Shown here: positions 24,605 through 32,914 of the stretch, piece by piece
Layout of the letters: the number at the start of each line of letters is the position of its first letter
Position numbering within the stretch: the first letter of the stretch is position 1
DNA from: a candidate division CPR3 bacterium 4484_211
GTDB taxonomy: Bacteria > Patescibacteriota > 4484-211
Assembly: GCA_002084955.1 (NCBI GenBank)
Contig: MZGJ01000003.1
Coordinates: 1-44,596, forward strand
Direction of reading: 5' to 3'
DNA: 44,596 nucleotides
Program-made: the position numbers and the translations under genes
The notes under the pieces: model-generated
Database searches by the model: none
What the model was told of the DNA's origin: nothing
Seen by the model: the letters and a program-made list of their open reading frames with translations, nothing else

Positions 24605-24815
24605 ATTTTTCCTCCTTTCGTTTCGTATTAAGTACGGTAAGCAAACGGGCAATTTTCTTTTTAAGCTTTTTGATCTGCGAATAATCCTTAAGCTTGTTAA
24701 GACTGTGATCTAGGTTTAACTTGGCCAAATTAAGCCTTAACTCCTGCAACTGCTGGTTTAGGCTGTTGATATCCTTGCTTCTTATTTCTTTTAACCACTG
24801 ACTTGTCTTTTTCAT
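24594..24815 (-). CDS. rpmC: 50S ribosomal protein L29
   Basis: 73 residues, two-helix coiled coil: EIRSKDINSLNQQLQELRLNLAKLNLDHSLNKLKDYSQIKKLKKKIARLLTVL. L29 sits at the polypeptide exit site. It overlaps rplP by 4 nt (ATGA) and rpsQ by 11 nt, so all three are coupled. Confidence 0.95.
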   Translation of the reverse strand: MKKTSQWLKEIRSKDINSLNQQLQELRLNLAKLNLDHSLNKLKDYSQIKKLKKKIARLLTVLNTKRKEEKYAG

Positions 24816-25234
24816 TTAGACAAAGAATTTTGCCTGCTAACAATCAATGTCTTCACAGGCAGCTTGTGCTTGGCCAATCTAAAAGCTTCCCGCGCTACCT
24901 TCTCTTCAATACCTGCCAATTCAAATAACAGCATTCCCGGTTTAACCACCACCGCATAGTGGCTAAAAGGACCTTTTCCGGCGCCCATGCGCACTTCGGG
25001 CGGTTTTTTGGTAATCGGCTTGGCCGGAAAAACTCTAATCCACAATTTCCCCGACCGTTTAGTATAATTACGAATCGCCCGGCGAGCCGCTTCAATCTGC
25101 GCCGCGCTAACCCATCCCCGCCCCAACGACTTGAGGCCAAATTCTCCAAAAGAAAGCTTGTTTCCGCGGTAAGCCAGCCCTTTCATCCGACCCCTAAATT
25201 GTCTGCGGTATTTAATCTTTTTAGGTTCAAGCAT
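24812..25234 (-). CDS. rplP: 50S ribosomal protein L16
   Basis: 140 residues: [83 protein letters not shown]16 helps place A-site tRNA. It overlaps the rpsC stop by 8 nt, so the two are translationally coupled. Confidence 0.98.
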   Translation of the reverse strand: MLEPKKIKYRRQFRGRMKGLAYRGNKLSFGEFGLKSLGRGWVSAAQIEAARRAIRNYTKRSGKLWIRVFPAKPITKKPPEVRMGAGKGPFSHYAVVVKPGMLLFELAGIEEKVAREAFRLAKHKLPVKTLIVSRQNSLSK

Positions 25235-25889
25235 AACTTTCCTCCGGTACCAAGTTGAGCCAAATCTTTACCCCCAGCAGGCCATACTTAGTACGGGCCA
25301 CAAGATGAGCATAATCTATATTCGCCGAAATTGTCTGCAGAGGAACACTGCCCTCACTCCATTTCTGCGTCCGGGCAATTCTCACCCCGCCCAGCCGGCC
25401 GCTTAGGGCCACCTTAATACCCTTAACCATCTTTGATTCCATAGCCTTGGCCACCACCTTGTTTACCGCCCGCTTGTAGGGCACTCTACCTTCTATCTGT
25501 TGGCAAATCTCCTCCGCCAGCAAGCGGGCCGAAAGCTGCGATCTTTTGATTTGCTCCACATTGAGCTTAAGTTTCACCTCACCCACATACTTTCTAATCT
25601 CATTTTTTAAAGCCTCTATCCGTTCACCGCCCTTTCCAATAATTAAACCCGGCTTGGCCACCTGAAGGGTAATTACCACATCTCCAGCCGTCCTTTCAAT
25701 AAGCACCGAGACCACGCCCGCCGCCCGCAACTTTTCCTCAATAAAACGCCGAATTTTAAGGTCCTGCAACAGAAGATCGGCATAGTCGTCTTTGCTGTAC
25801 CACCGCGATTTCCAATCTTTATTTACCTGTAATCTAAACCCTAAAGCATTAGTTTTTTGCCCCAAGATAAAAATTTGTTCATTTAGCAT
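25227..25889 (-). CDS. rpsC: 30S ribosomal protein S3
   Basis: 220 residues. About eight residues precede the usual GQKTNALGFRL start. The KH domain carries GLIIGKGGERIEALK, and the C-terminal domain ends VPLQTISANIDYAHLVARTKYGLLGVKIWL. S3 lines the mRNA entry tunnel. The order rplV-rpsC-rplP is standard. Confidence 0.97.
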   Translation of the reverse strand: MLNEQIFILGQKTNALGFRLQVNKDWKSRWYSKDDYADLLLQDLKIRRFIEEKLRAAGVVSVLIERTAGDVVITLQVAKPGLIIGKGGERIEALKNEIRKYVGEVKLKLNVEQIKRSQLSARLLAEEICQQIEGRVPYKRAVNKVVAKAMESKMVKGIKVALSGRLGGVRIARTQKWSEGSVPLQTISANIDYAHLVARTKYGLLGVKIWLNLVPEESYA

Positions 25890-25965
25890 CCCGTTCCTGC
25901 AAACGATCGGCTATTTTCCTACAAGCCGCCGAAAACACTAAATGACAAAATAATAAACGGTTAAA

Positions 25966-26340
25966 TTATTTACGCTCTGCGGGTTTCTTTTCCTTTCCTT
26001 TTATTTCCTTCTCTCCTTCCAGAACCACTCTAATATGGCAATTTCTTTTCCGAATAACATCAGCGCGTCCGCGAGCACGGAACCTTACCCGTCTTACCGT
26101 TGGCGCCGGACTAACCTGTATTTCTTTTATTTTTAAACTCTCCCGTTTTAGCCCGAAATTATTCTCGGCATTGGCCACCGCAGAGTGTAAAACTTTCCGC
26201 ACCGGTACTGCGGCCTTTCTTACAGAAAGAGCCAGTTTATCCAGCGCCTCTTCCACGCCCAGATGTCTAACCACATCCGCCACCACTCGAACCTTCCTAG
26301 GTGATTGCCGAATGTGTTTAGCGCAAGATATAACCTCCAT
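25966..26340 (-). CDS. rplV: 50S ribosomal protein L22
   Basis: 124 residues: AKHIRQSPRKVRVVADVVRHLGVEEALDKLALSVRKAAVPVRKVLHSAVANAENN, and the exit-tunnel hairpin VSPAPTVRRVRFRARGRADVIRKRNCHIRVVLE. A lysine/glutamate tail follows. It starts 7 nt after rpsS; a 76-nt gap precedes rpsC. Confidence 0.97.
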   Translation of the reverse strand: MEVISCAKHIRQSPRKVRVVADVVRHLGVEEALDKLALSVRKAAVPVRKVLHSAVANAENNFGLKRESLKIKEIQVSPAPTVRRVRFRARGRADVIRKRNCHIRVVLEGEKEIKGKEKKPAERK

Positions 26341-26347
26341 GATAAAG

Positions 26348-26638
26348 TCAGCCTTCTTTTTCCACTGGTTTTACATAACCCTTCTTACTATGGGAGATGA
26401 ACTTCCGCGTCGGGGCAAACTCACCCAATTTATGGCCAACCATCGCCTCGGTCACCAAAATCTCCTGAAAGCTACGTCCATTATGGACAGCAAACCGATA
26501 ACCAACCATTTCTGGAGAAATATCCGAATCACGCGACCAGGTCCTAATAAGATCGCGGCGCCCTTCTTTCTCCATTTTCTTTATTTTCTTGACTAATTTG
26601 GGATCCACATACGGACCCTTTTTGCTTGATCGCGACAT
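26348..26638 (-). CDS. rpsS: 30S ribosomal protein S19
   Basis: 96 residues: [69 protein letters not shown]19 forms part of the 30S head with S13. It starts 2 nt after rplB. Confidence 0.98.
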   Translation of the reverse strand: MSRSSKKGPYVDPKLVKKIKKMEKEGRRDLIRTWSRDSDISPEMVGYRFAVHNGRSFQEILVTEAMVGHKLGEFAPTRKFISHSKKGYVKPVEKEG

Positions 26639-26640
26639 AA

Positions 26641-27462
26641 CTATTTCCTTTTTTTAACAATCAGTCTATTGCTTTTCTTTTTTCTCTTTCTTGTTTTACC
26701 ATAGGCCGGTTTGCCGTAGACCGTGCGCGGATTGCGTCCGGTGCCTGTTCTTCCTTCACCACCCCCATGGGGATGCTCTCCTGCCGGCATCGCCACCCCA
26801 CGAACAGAGGGTCTAATACCCATATGACGGCTGCGGCCTGCCTTACCCAGCTTAACCAGTTTATAATCGGGGTTACTTACCTGACCAATGGTAGCAGAAC
26901 AACTGCTTAAAAACAAACGCCTTTCACCAGAAGGCAGTTTAAGCAGCGAGTACTTGCCTTCATGAGACATAATCACCGCAGACTCTCCGGCAGAACGCAC
27001 TATCTGTCCGCCCTTTCCGGGCTGCAACTCAATATTGTAAACCACAGTTCCCTGCGGCATTTTCCCCAAGGGCATAGCGTTCCCCACCCGAACAGGCGCT
27101 TTTTCTCCGTACATAACCTCATCTCCTTTTTTAAGACCATCCGGAGCCAGCATATAGCGCTTATCTCCATCAGCATAATGCAGGCGCGCAATAAAGGCCG
27201 ATCGATTAGGATCATACTCCAACGCCGCCACGCGAGCCGCTACCCCCTCCTTGTCACGGCGGACAAAATCAATCTCACGGTATAAGCGCTTGTGGCCGCC
27301 GCCTTTATGCCGGACGGTTATTTTGCCCTTGCTCCTGCCCGCCTTTCTTTTTAAACGCCTCGTTTTGGACTTTAGAGGCTTAACATTGTCCAGATGGCTG
27401 TAGTCAACCACCTTTTTAAATCTCATCCCCGGCGATGTGGGTTTATATGTTTTAATCGGCAT
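26641..27462 (-). CDS. rplB: 50S ribosomal protein L2
   Basis: 273 residues, standard length. [62 protein letters not shown], the SH3-like middle, and the C-terminal [32 protein letters not shown] with the conserved histidines near the peptidyl-transferase centre. It starts 2 nt after rplW. Confidence 0.98.
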   Translation of the reverse strand: MPIKTYKPTSPGMRFKKVVDYSHLDNVKPLKSKTRRLKRKAGRSKGKITVRHKGGGHKRLYREIDFVRRDKEGVAARVAALEYDPNRSAFIARLHYADGDKRYMLAPDGLKKGDEVMYGEKAPVRVGNAMPLGKMPQGTVVYNIELQPGKGGQIVRSAGESAVIMSHEGKYSLLKLPSGERRLFLSSCSATIGQVSNPDYKLVKLGKAGRSRHMGIRPSVRGVAMPAGEHPHGGGEGRTGTGRNPRTVYGKPAYGKTRKRKKKSNRLIVKKRK

Positions 27463-27464
27463 GG

Positions 27465-27764
27465 CTATCCTTTAGATTCTACCTCAAAAACATCTATCTT
27501 TTGCTTGGGATTTATAGTTACCACCGCAAAACGCTTGGATGGACTCATCTTTTTCAATCTGAGCTTGCCCACCCGCCGGCTGTGTCCGCGCCGATTAATT
27601 ACCCTAACCCGATACACTTCCACATTAAACAACTGCTCTACCGCCGCCGCGATATCTCTTTTAGTTGCCTTTTTGTCTACCTCAAAAGTATATTGGTTAA
27701 GCGCTACCCGAGAGGTTGACTTTTCCGTTACCACCGGCCGCTTAATAATTTGATTAATTTGCAT
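27465..27764 (-). CDS. rplW: 50S ribosomal protein L23
   Basis: 99 residues: IIKRPVVTEKSTSRVALNQYTFEVDKKATKRDIAAAVEQLFNVEVYRVRVINRRGHSRRVGKLRLKKMSPSKRFAVVTI. L23 sits at the exit tunnel and docks trigger factor and SRP. A 148-nt non-coding gap separates it from rplD, unusual for a pair that usually touches. Confidence 0.97.
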   Translation of the reverse strand: MQINQIIKRPVVTEKSTSRVALNQYTFEVDKKATKRDIAAAVEQLFNVEVYRVRVINRRGHSRRVGKLRLKKMSPSKRFAVVTINPKQKIDVFEVESKG

Positions 27765-27829
27765 TATAGTTTAATGTCAGGTAACCAGCTAAAAGTTTGG
27801 CACTTTTTAGATTTAGCGCTAACCTTAGT

Positions 27830-27905
27830 AAATTTCAAGCACCAAATCTTAAATGTCAAATATCAATATCAAAATTCAAAACCATAGCCTAAAACCCAAA
27901 ACCTG
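27830..27905. repeat. low-complexity repeat between rplW and rplD
   Basis: Words such as CAAGCACCAAAT (27836-27847), AATGTCAAATATCAAT and CAAAATTCAAAACC resemble family A repeats (AACCAAGCACCAAAT). It lies inside the L4-L23 gap (27765-27912); no promoter or ORF is evident there. Confidence 0.45.
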
Positions 27906-27912
27906 ATCTAAA

Positions 27913-28548
27913 TTAACCATCCCGCTTGTTTAAAAACACCTTTTCAATCTCATTCAAGGCAGCTTTTAGGACGACCAATTTTTTGCAATTCAAAACATCG
28001 TAGGTATTTAACAACCTAGCCTCCAAAGTACGCGCCTGCGGCAAGTTTTTAAAAGACTTTTCCACAATTTCGTTGGCCTTTGGCAAAACAAAAAGAGCTT
28101 TCTCGCCCTTGCTTAGATTATTAAAAATACCGGCAGCGGTTTTGGTACTAATTTCTTTCAAGTCCATCTTGTCAACGATCACCAACCGATTCTCTTTAAG
28201 CTGCAGGCTTAGCGCTGAAAATAAAGCCAATCGCTTCATCTTCTTGGGAATTTCCAAACTGAAGTCCCGGGGCCGTTTGGGATGAGCGTGTCCGCCGCCG
28301 ACCCAGATTGGCGATCGTCTGGAACCGTGCCGGGCCCGCCCGGTGCCCTTCTGCCGCCAAGGCTTTTTTCCTCCCCCTCTCACTTCTCCTCTAGACTTTG
28401 TCTTTACCGTTCCCAGCCGCTTATTAGCCAGCCGCACCCGAACCGCTTGCGCCATCAAAGCACGGTTTATTTTAGCCTCAAAAATAGAAGGATTCAACTC
28501 CACCTTCCCCTTTTTTTTACCTTTTTGATCAAAAACATCAACTTGCAT
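27913..28548 (-). CDS. rplD: 50S ribosomal protein L4
   Basis: About 211 residues from the ATG at 28548 (MQVDVFDQKGKKKG); the tracked TTG start adds four residues. The exit-tunnel loop GTVKTKSRGEVRGGGKKPWRQKGTGRARHGSRRSPIWVGGGHAHPKRPRDF is present. In E. coli, L4 shuts off its operon by transcription attenuation, which matters here because a terminator-like hairpin precedes rplC. It lies 43 nt after rplC. Confidence 0.96.
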   Translation of the reverse strand: MQVDVFDQKGKKKGKVELNPSIFEAKINRALMAQAVRVRLANKRLGTVKTKSRGEVRGGGKKPWRQKGTGRARHGSRRSPIWVGGGHAHPKRPRDFSLEIPKKMKRLALFSALSLQLKENRLVIVDKMDLKEISTKTAAGIFNNLSKGEKALFVLPKANEIVEKSFKNLPQARTLEARLLNTYDVLNCKKLVVLKAALNEIEKVFLNKRDG

Positions 28549-28591
28549 AAGAAAATTCAAAACAGAACTGTGCCGACAAAATAGTATAACT

Positions 28592-29179
28592 TCACTGTTT
28601 TCTAATCACCACCAGCCCCCCCCTATTCCCCGGCACAGCTCCTTTTACCTTCATCAAATGCTTTTCCACATCAAGCTCCATCACTTCCAGTCCTTTCACC
28701 GTGACTTTTTCTCCACCCATCCGTCCAGCCATGCGCTTACCTTTATAAACCCGGGCGGTCCTTTGATCGCCAATAGACCCCGGGGCGCGATGGCGGTCAC
28801 TTTGCCCATGTGTTTTAGGTCCGCCATGAAATCCCCAGCGCTTCACTACCCCCGCAAAACCTTTTCCTTTAGAAATTCCGCTCACCGTAACCAAATCTCC
28901 CGTTGAAAAAACATCCTCTAACTTTATTACCTCGCCAACTTTTACCTTAGCTCCACCGCCATCACGAACCTCCCGCACATAACGCGGGACAGTTTTGCCC
29001 GCTCTTCCCTTCTTGGCCCCCAAACCCAGCTGGACTGCCCGATACCCATCTTTTTCCCTCGTCTTAACCTGGGTAACCACGCAGGGACCAACAGACAAAA
29101 CGGTAACCGGAACCACCGTCCCGTCTTCTTTAAAAATCTGCGTCATCTCCTTTTTTTGACCCAAAAGACCCGAAAGCAT
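28592..29179 (-). CDS. rplC: 50S ribosomal protein L3
   Basis: 195 residues: LLGQKKEMTQIFKEDGTVVPVTVLSVGPCVVTQVKT and the tryptophan-extension region VSGISKGKGFAGVVKRWGFHGGPKTHGQSDRHRAPGSIG. L3 nucleates 50S assembly. It is the first gene of the block; rpsJ, which usually precedes it, is absent. No Shine-Dalgarno sequence is visible: the ATG follows directly on the T-tract of the hairpin. Confidence 0.97.
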   Translation of the reverse strand: MLSGLLGQKKEMTQIFKEDGTVVPVTVLSVGPCVVTQVKTREKDGYRAVQLGLGAKKGRAGKTVPRYVREVRDGGGAKVKVGEVIKLEDVFSTGDLVTVSGISKGKGFAGVVKRWGFHGGPKTHGQSDRHRAPGSIGDQRTARVYKGKRMAGRMGGEKVTVKGLEVMELDVEKHLMKVKGAVPGNRGGLVVIRKQ

Positions 29180-29180
29180 T

Positions 29181-29211
29181 AAAAAAAATTAAGCGGAGCC
29201 AAGAGCTCCGC
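29181..29211 (-). terminator. terminator-like hairpin directly before rplC (attenuator candidate)
   Basis: On the minus strand GCGGAGC-tcttg-GCTCCGC (29211-29205/29199-29193) is followed by TTAA and eight T (29188-29181), then the rplC ATG at 29179. Stem and U-tract fit an intrinsic terminator. Its position between the operon promoter and the first gene points to attenuation. Confidence 0.7.
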
Positions 29212-29355
29212 CTATTTCTCAACCGCCAAAGGGCAGGACAAGAAAAATCTTATTTCTGCAACTTTGCAACCAACAAAGCGCATTTTCGCTCAGAAAATAA
29301 GCTCCTCGCCAAATTAGTCTTTAAGTTTAACTTGTACATGATCATTTGCATGACC
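29212..29355 (-). promoter_or_regulatory. structured leader of the ribosomal-protein operon
   Basis: The predicted leader runs from about 29355 to the terminator. On the transcribed strand CTTATTTTCTG (29301-29291) can pair with CAGAAATAAG (29258-29249), enclosing two small stems, GCG/CGC (29289-29287/29280-29278) and TTTG/CAAA (29277-29274/29266-29263), i.e. a three-way-junction-like fold. It resembles ribosomal-protein autoregulatory leaders in layout; no known leader motif is recognised. Confidence 0.5.
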
Positions 29356-29361
29356 AGGGGT

Positions 29362-29390
29362 ATTGTAACAAAGCACAACAAGATATGCAA
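29362..29390 (-). promoter_or_regulatory. promoter of the rplC operon
   Basis: Minus strand: TTGCAT (29390-29385), a 17-nt spacer and TACAAT (29367-29362). Start expected near 29355, giving a 5' leader of about 176 nt. Confidence 0.65.
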
Positions 29391-29447
29391 TAGCCTATTG
29401 TGCGGTGACTCAAGACCTTCTCCCTGGATTTCGGTTTAAGAAACACC

Positions 29448-29627
29448 TTAATTGAGGACTTCCAAGAGATTGCCTTTCGCCGCAACAAAGGCAACCGCGT
29501 GGATAATTTTGCCTTCCGGAACCTTTTCTTCTGTCACGGGACACAAAATTTCAGCTGCCACAAAATGGCCGATTTGATACCGGCCTTCGTCCCTGCCGTG
29601 GCCGCAGAGTAGGGGGTAGGAGCCCAA
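29448..29627 (-). CDS. possible 59-aa protein or gene remnant
   Basis: Too short for the ORF track. A TTG (29627) opens 59 codons with coding-like composition (LCGHGRDEGRYQIGHFVAAE ... FVAAKGNLLEVLN) and two cysteines. No Shine-Dalgarno sequence is seen. The frame is closed upstream by a stop six codons before the CGHG region's likely TTG start. No family recognised. It may be the remnant of a longer gene disrupted when the ATPase island arrived, or a real small protein. It occupies most of the 509-nt gap between rplC and the first ATPase gene. Confidence 0.3.
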   Translation of the reverse strand: MGSYPLLCGHGRDEGRYQIGHFVAAEILCPVTEEKVPEGKIIHAVAFVAAKGNLLEVLN

Positions 29628-29632
29628 AGAGC

Positions 29633-29661
29633 TTGACTTTTAACCCTGACCATATTAGAAT
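29633..29661 (+). promoter_or_regulatory. promoter of ATPase gene 1
   Basis: TTGACT (29633-29638), a 17-nt spacer and TAGAAT (29656-29661). Start expected near 29668, about 20 nt before the GTG. No Shine-Dalgarno sequence is seen. Confidence 0.7.
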
Positions 29662-29688
29662 TAAATAGACTTCAGCCATAACCGCATT

Positions 29689-30996
29689 GTGCCTGAAAAG
29701 AGATTAATCCCCCGCAACTTAGAAAAGGAACTTACAAAGTGGCTCAAACGGCCAGAAATACTGGCTATTAAAGGCCCGCGCCAATCGGGAAAAACAACTC
29801 TTTTAAAGAAACTCGAAGTAAAACTAAAGCGAGAAGAAAGCAGAGCGGGTGTGGTTTACATTAATCTTGAAGACCGTGATCGACTGGACCAGTTTACCAA
29901 GGACCCAATAAGGTTTATTGAAAGTTTTAGTCCGAGAAAATCAAAACGGACTTTCTTTCTTTTCGACGAATATCATTATGTACCGGAAGCAGGCCAAAGC
30001 CTAAAACTCCTTTACGACTCTTTTACCCCACAGGTCAAATTTATTATCACTGGGTCATCCTCTTTAGAGCTAACGGCGCAAACCGGCCGCTGGCTGGTAG
30101 GCAGGGTTTTCTCTTTTAATCTATTTCCGGTGAGCTTTGGCGAGTACTTAAATTTCAAAAACCTCCGCCTTTATAACATCTGGCAGGAGAAAAATAACGA
30201 ACTAAGAGATTTTATTGAGGGTAAAAGCCAAAAAGTTAGAGAAGAGGAGGTTTTCTCCTCGGAAATACAAGTTCATTATAGTGACTACCTTCGATACGGA
30301 GGTTATCCGGCGGTAGTAACAGCCGAAGATGAGGAAACCAAGCAGCAAATCCTAAAAAACATTGAAGATACCTACTTGAGGCGTGACATTATCGAACTGC
30401 TAAAGGTGGAAAGCGTGGATAAATATCGCAGGCTGACCCAGCTGATTGCCGGGCAGACTGGTCAATTAGCCAATTATCAGCAGCTATCGCAGGATTCGGG
30501 ACTTTATTTTAAGAAGCTTAAACACTATTTATCAATACTGGAGGAGACTTACGTTATTAGCCGCTTAAGGCCCTACTTTAACAATTTGACCACGGAGATT
30601 AAAAAGAACCCCAAGTTGTACTTTCTCGACAGCGGATTAAGGAATTGGCTGGTGCGGAATTTTAATATGATTGACATCCGCATGGACCGAGGCCAACTGG
30701 CCGAAAGTGTGACTAACTCACTTTTGTACTACTCCTATAGCGAAGAATGGCAGCTCAATTTTTGGCGGACAACCAACGGGGCAGAAATTGATTTTATCCT
30801 GTCCAAAGGAATAAAGTCCCCTATCCCTGCTGAAGTAAAATATTCTTCATTCAACAAGCCCCGAGTAAGCCGCTCTTATAGAAACTTCATCCGCGCCTAT
30901 TCCCCAGAAAGAGGCTTGATACTCACCAAAGATTATTGGGACCAGATACAGATTGGCAAAACTAAAGTAGTTTTTGTCCCCGCATGGGTTTTGTAA
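29689..30996 (+). CDS. AAA+ ATPase with DUF4143 domain, paralogue 1
   Basis: 435 residues, GTG start. N-terminal AAA_14-type ATPase: Walker A GPRQSGKTT (29-37), Walker B TFFLFDEYHY, sensor-like FIITGSSSLEL and arginine in WLVGRVFSF. After YGGYPAVV and the YLRRDI segment comes a winged-helix-like region (about 240-300), then a DUF4143 C-terminus with NGAEIDFIL and AEVKYS, the D...ExK pattern of the PD-(D/E)xK fold. Such proteins are common in CPR and archaea with no settled role; the parts suggest an ATP-driven DNA- or protein-remodelling factor with a nuclease-like domain. First of three tandem paralogues, each with its own promoter. Confidence 0.85.
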   Translation: MPEKRLIPRNLEKELTKWLKRPEILAIKGPRQSGKTTLLKKLEVKLKREESRAGVVYINLEDRDRLDQFTKDPIRFIESFSPRKSKRTFFLFDEYHYVPEAGQSLKLLYDSFTPQVKFIITGSSSLELTAQTGRWLVGRVFSFNLFPVSFGEYLNFKNLRLYNIWQEKNNELRDFIEGKSQKVREEEVFSSEIQVHYSDYLRYGGYPAVVTAEDEETKQQILKNIEDTYLRRDIIELLKVESVDKYRRLTQLIAGQTGQLANYQQLSQDSGLYFKKLKHYLSILEETYVISRLRPYFNNLTTEIKKNPKLYFLDSGLRNWLVRNFNMIDIRMDRGQLAESVTNSLLYYSYSEEWQLNFWRTTNGAEIDFILSKGIKSPIPAEVKYSSFNKPRVSRSYRNFIRAYSPERGLILTKDYWDQIQIGKTKVVFVPAWVL

Positions 30997-31003
30997 AATA
31001 TTG

Positions 31004-31151
31004 AGGATGGGTCATAAATGCCCAACCCGGCTGTAGTCATAATGACAAAAACCAAGCACCAAATGACAAACAAATTCAGAATTCAGAATTTAAATGACCA
31101 AAACCCTCCCATGTTTAGGATTTGGGAATTTGTCATTTGAATCTGGTTTGC
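31004..31151 (+). repeat. dispersed repeat family A, copy 2 (truncated)
   Basis: Starts 7 nt after ATPase gene 1 and matches copy 1 (1931-2085) closely: TGAGGATGGGTCATAAATGCCCAA..., AACCAAGCACCAAATGAC, TTCCCATGTTTAG-like, TTGTCATTTGAATCTGGTTT. The right part of copy 1 (with ATTGGGCATTT) is missing. Confidence 0.8.
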
Positions 31152-31260
31152 TAAAACGCAAAACACTGGATAACTGAGCAACAGCGGTTTTTCTGATGCT
31201 CGAATTTGAGCCAGAGGTTCATCAGCTTTTGGCTGAAATCCGCCTTCGGTAAACCTAATC

Positions 31261-31416
31261 ACCCAATAAATCAGTTAACTAATCAATCTATTTCCCAATT
31301 GTTGATGTTAATTGTTGATGTTGATTGTTGATTGTTAATTGCTGATCGCCGATCTACTCTCTTAAATCCTGGCTTCTGTATTCTGACTTCTACCTTCTAC
31401 ATTCTGTCTCCTGTCT
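31261..31416 (+). repeat. repeat family B, copy 1, upstream of ATPase gene 2
   Basis: ACCCAATAAA..., tandem ATTGTTGATGTTA-type heptamers, then GCTGATCGCCGATCTACTC, AAATCCTGG and TTCTGTATTCTGACTTCTAC...TGTCTCCTGT. Nearly identical to 32915-33062. The number of heptamers differs between copies. With family A it fills the 516-nt gap 30997-31512. Confidence 0.85.
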
Positions 31417-31475
31417 TTATAATGTCCCTCAGCACAACCTTACCTCCCAAGGAAACTATTCCCAAAACTCCTCAC

Positions 31476-31503
31476 TTGACAACCTAAATATCCTTGATAA
31501 AAT
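31476..31503 (+). promoter_or_regulatory. promoter of ATPase gene 2 (leaderless)
   Basis: TTGACA (31476-31481), a 16-nt spacer and TAAAAT (31498-31503), 9 nt before the ATG at 31513. The mRNA should be leaderless. Confidence 0.75.
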
Positions 31504-31512
31504 AGTACTGCT

Positions 31513-32772
31513 ATGCAATTTCTACAAAGAAAGGTCTATCTTGAGGTTAAAAAGCACATAAAGAGTCCGGAAATATCCCTTATTCTGGGACCACGACAGG
31601 CCGGAAAGACCACGATCATGCTAAAACTTAGTGAAGAGCTGGAAAGTCAGGGCCTGGCAACCGCCTATTTTAATCTCGATGTTTTCGAAGACAAGCAATA
31701 CTTTATTACCCAGCACACTCTTTTAGACCGCTTAGAGAAACTGGTTGGTAAAGGGCCGGCCGTAGTTTTTATTGATGAAATACACCGCCTGGAAAATGCT
31801 GGGCTTTTTTTAAAAGGTCTTTATGATCTAAAACCAAGTTATAAGTTTGTCGCCTCTGGATCCGGATCTCTGGAGTTAAAAGCCAATATTATTGAGCCGA
31901 TGACAGGGAGAAAGCGAATTTTTCTGTGCCTGCCGCTTTCTTTTACGGAGTTTGCCGCTAATAAATTAAAGGTGGATTTTGAGCAAGTGACCCGCGTTTT
32001 AGATACTAATCCTTATGCTTGTCAACGTTTAACGGCTGAATACTTTACTTACGGCGGCTACCCCCGTGTGACGCTGAGCGAGACCCATAAGGAAAAGGTT
32101 GCCACACTGGCCGAAATCTATAAAAGTTATCTGGAAAAAGATATTCAGCTTTTATTAAAAGTGGAAAAGGGGCACGCCTTCGAGACCTTAGTTAAAATCC
32201 TAGCCACTCAGGTGGGCAATTTAATCAATCGCTCGGAATTAGCCTCAACAATCGGAGTAACCCAAAAAACAGTTGAAAAGTACCTGTACCTTCTGGAAAA
32301 AACATTTGTAATTTTTCTCCTTAGGCCCTTTTTTAAAGATGCGCGAAGAGAACTCCGCAAATCGCCAAAAGCCTACTTTGCGGATCTAGGCTTTCTGCGG
32401 CTAGCCCAAGGCACACTGCCAGTTTCCAAGCCGCTCCTTAAGGGGAGTCTTTTTGAAAATGCGTGTTTTTTGAGGCTAAAAGAGCTAAACCTTTTGGAAA
32501 CACCTCGATTTTGGCGTTCTCATTCGGGCGCCGAGGTAGATTTTGTTGTCACCTCCCCCCATACAGGAGAAGTAATCCCTATTGAAGCGAAGGTTTCTCC
32601 GCTTAAGCGACAGACGCTGGGTAAAAGTCTAATTAGCTTTTTGCAGCGGTATCGGCCGCGGCAGGCTTACATTTACACTAAAAAGACCAACCTAAACTTT
32701 AAACGTTTTGGTATTCCAATCCGCTATCTACCCTTTCACTTCCTACCGCCTGCACTCCTTAAAAAGTCCTGA
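31513..32772 (+). CDS. AAA+ ATPase with DUF4143 domain, paralogue 2
   Basis: 419 residues. Walker A GPRQAGKTT (26-34), Walker B AVVFIDEIHRL, KFVASGSGSLEL, and the arginine in MTGRKRIFL. The DUF4143 part starts at YFTYGGYPRVT, then a winged helix (NRSELASTIGVTQKTVEKYLYLLE) that is the clearest of the three copies. The C-terminus has SGAEVDFVV and IPIEAKVS (D...ExK). Same layout as paralogue 1 but clearly divergent in sequence, so the duplication is old or the copies arrived separately. No Shine-Dalgarno sequence; the promoter predicts a leaderless mRNA. Role unknown. Confidence 0.85.
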   Translation: MQFLQRKVYLEVKKHIKSPEISLILGPRQAGKTTIMLKLSEELESQGLATAYFNLDVFEDKQYFITQHTLLDRLEKLVGKGPAVVFIDEIHRLENAGLFLKGLYDLKPSYKFVASGSGSLELKANIIEPMTGRKRIFLCLPLSFTEFAANKLKVDFEQVTRVLDTNPYACQRLTAEYFTYGGYPRVTLSETHKEKVATLAEIYKSYLEKDIQLLLKVEKGHAFETLVKILATQVGNLINRSELASTIGVTQKTVEKYLYLLEKTFVIFLLRPFFKDARRELRKSPKAYFADLGFLRLAQGTLPVSKPLLKGSLFENACFLRLKELNLLETPRFWRSHSGAEVDFVVTSPHTGEVIPIEAKVSPLKRQTLGKSLISFLQRYRPRQAYIYTKKTNLNFKRFGIPIRYLPFHFLPPALLKKS

Positions 32773-32914
32773 AACACTCCATCAACCCAAATTCCTATTT
32801 CTCAAACTTCTAACTCATCAGACAAGTTTCTATTCTTCAATGCGGCTCTTATAACACGAGCATGGCAAAGTGTCTTTAGCCAATCGAATTAATCCGCCTA
32901 TGGCGGACCCAACC

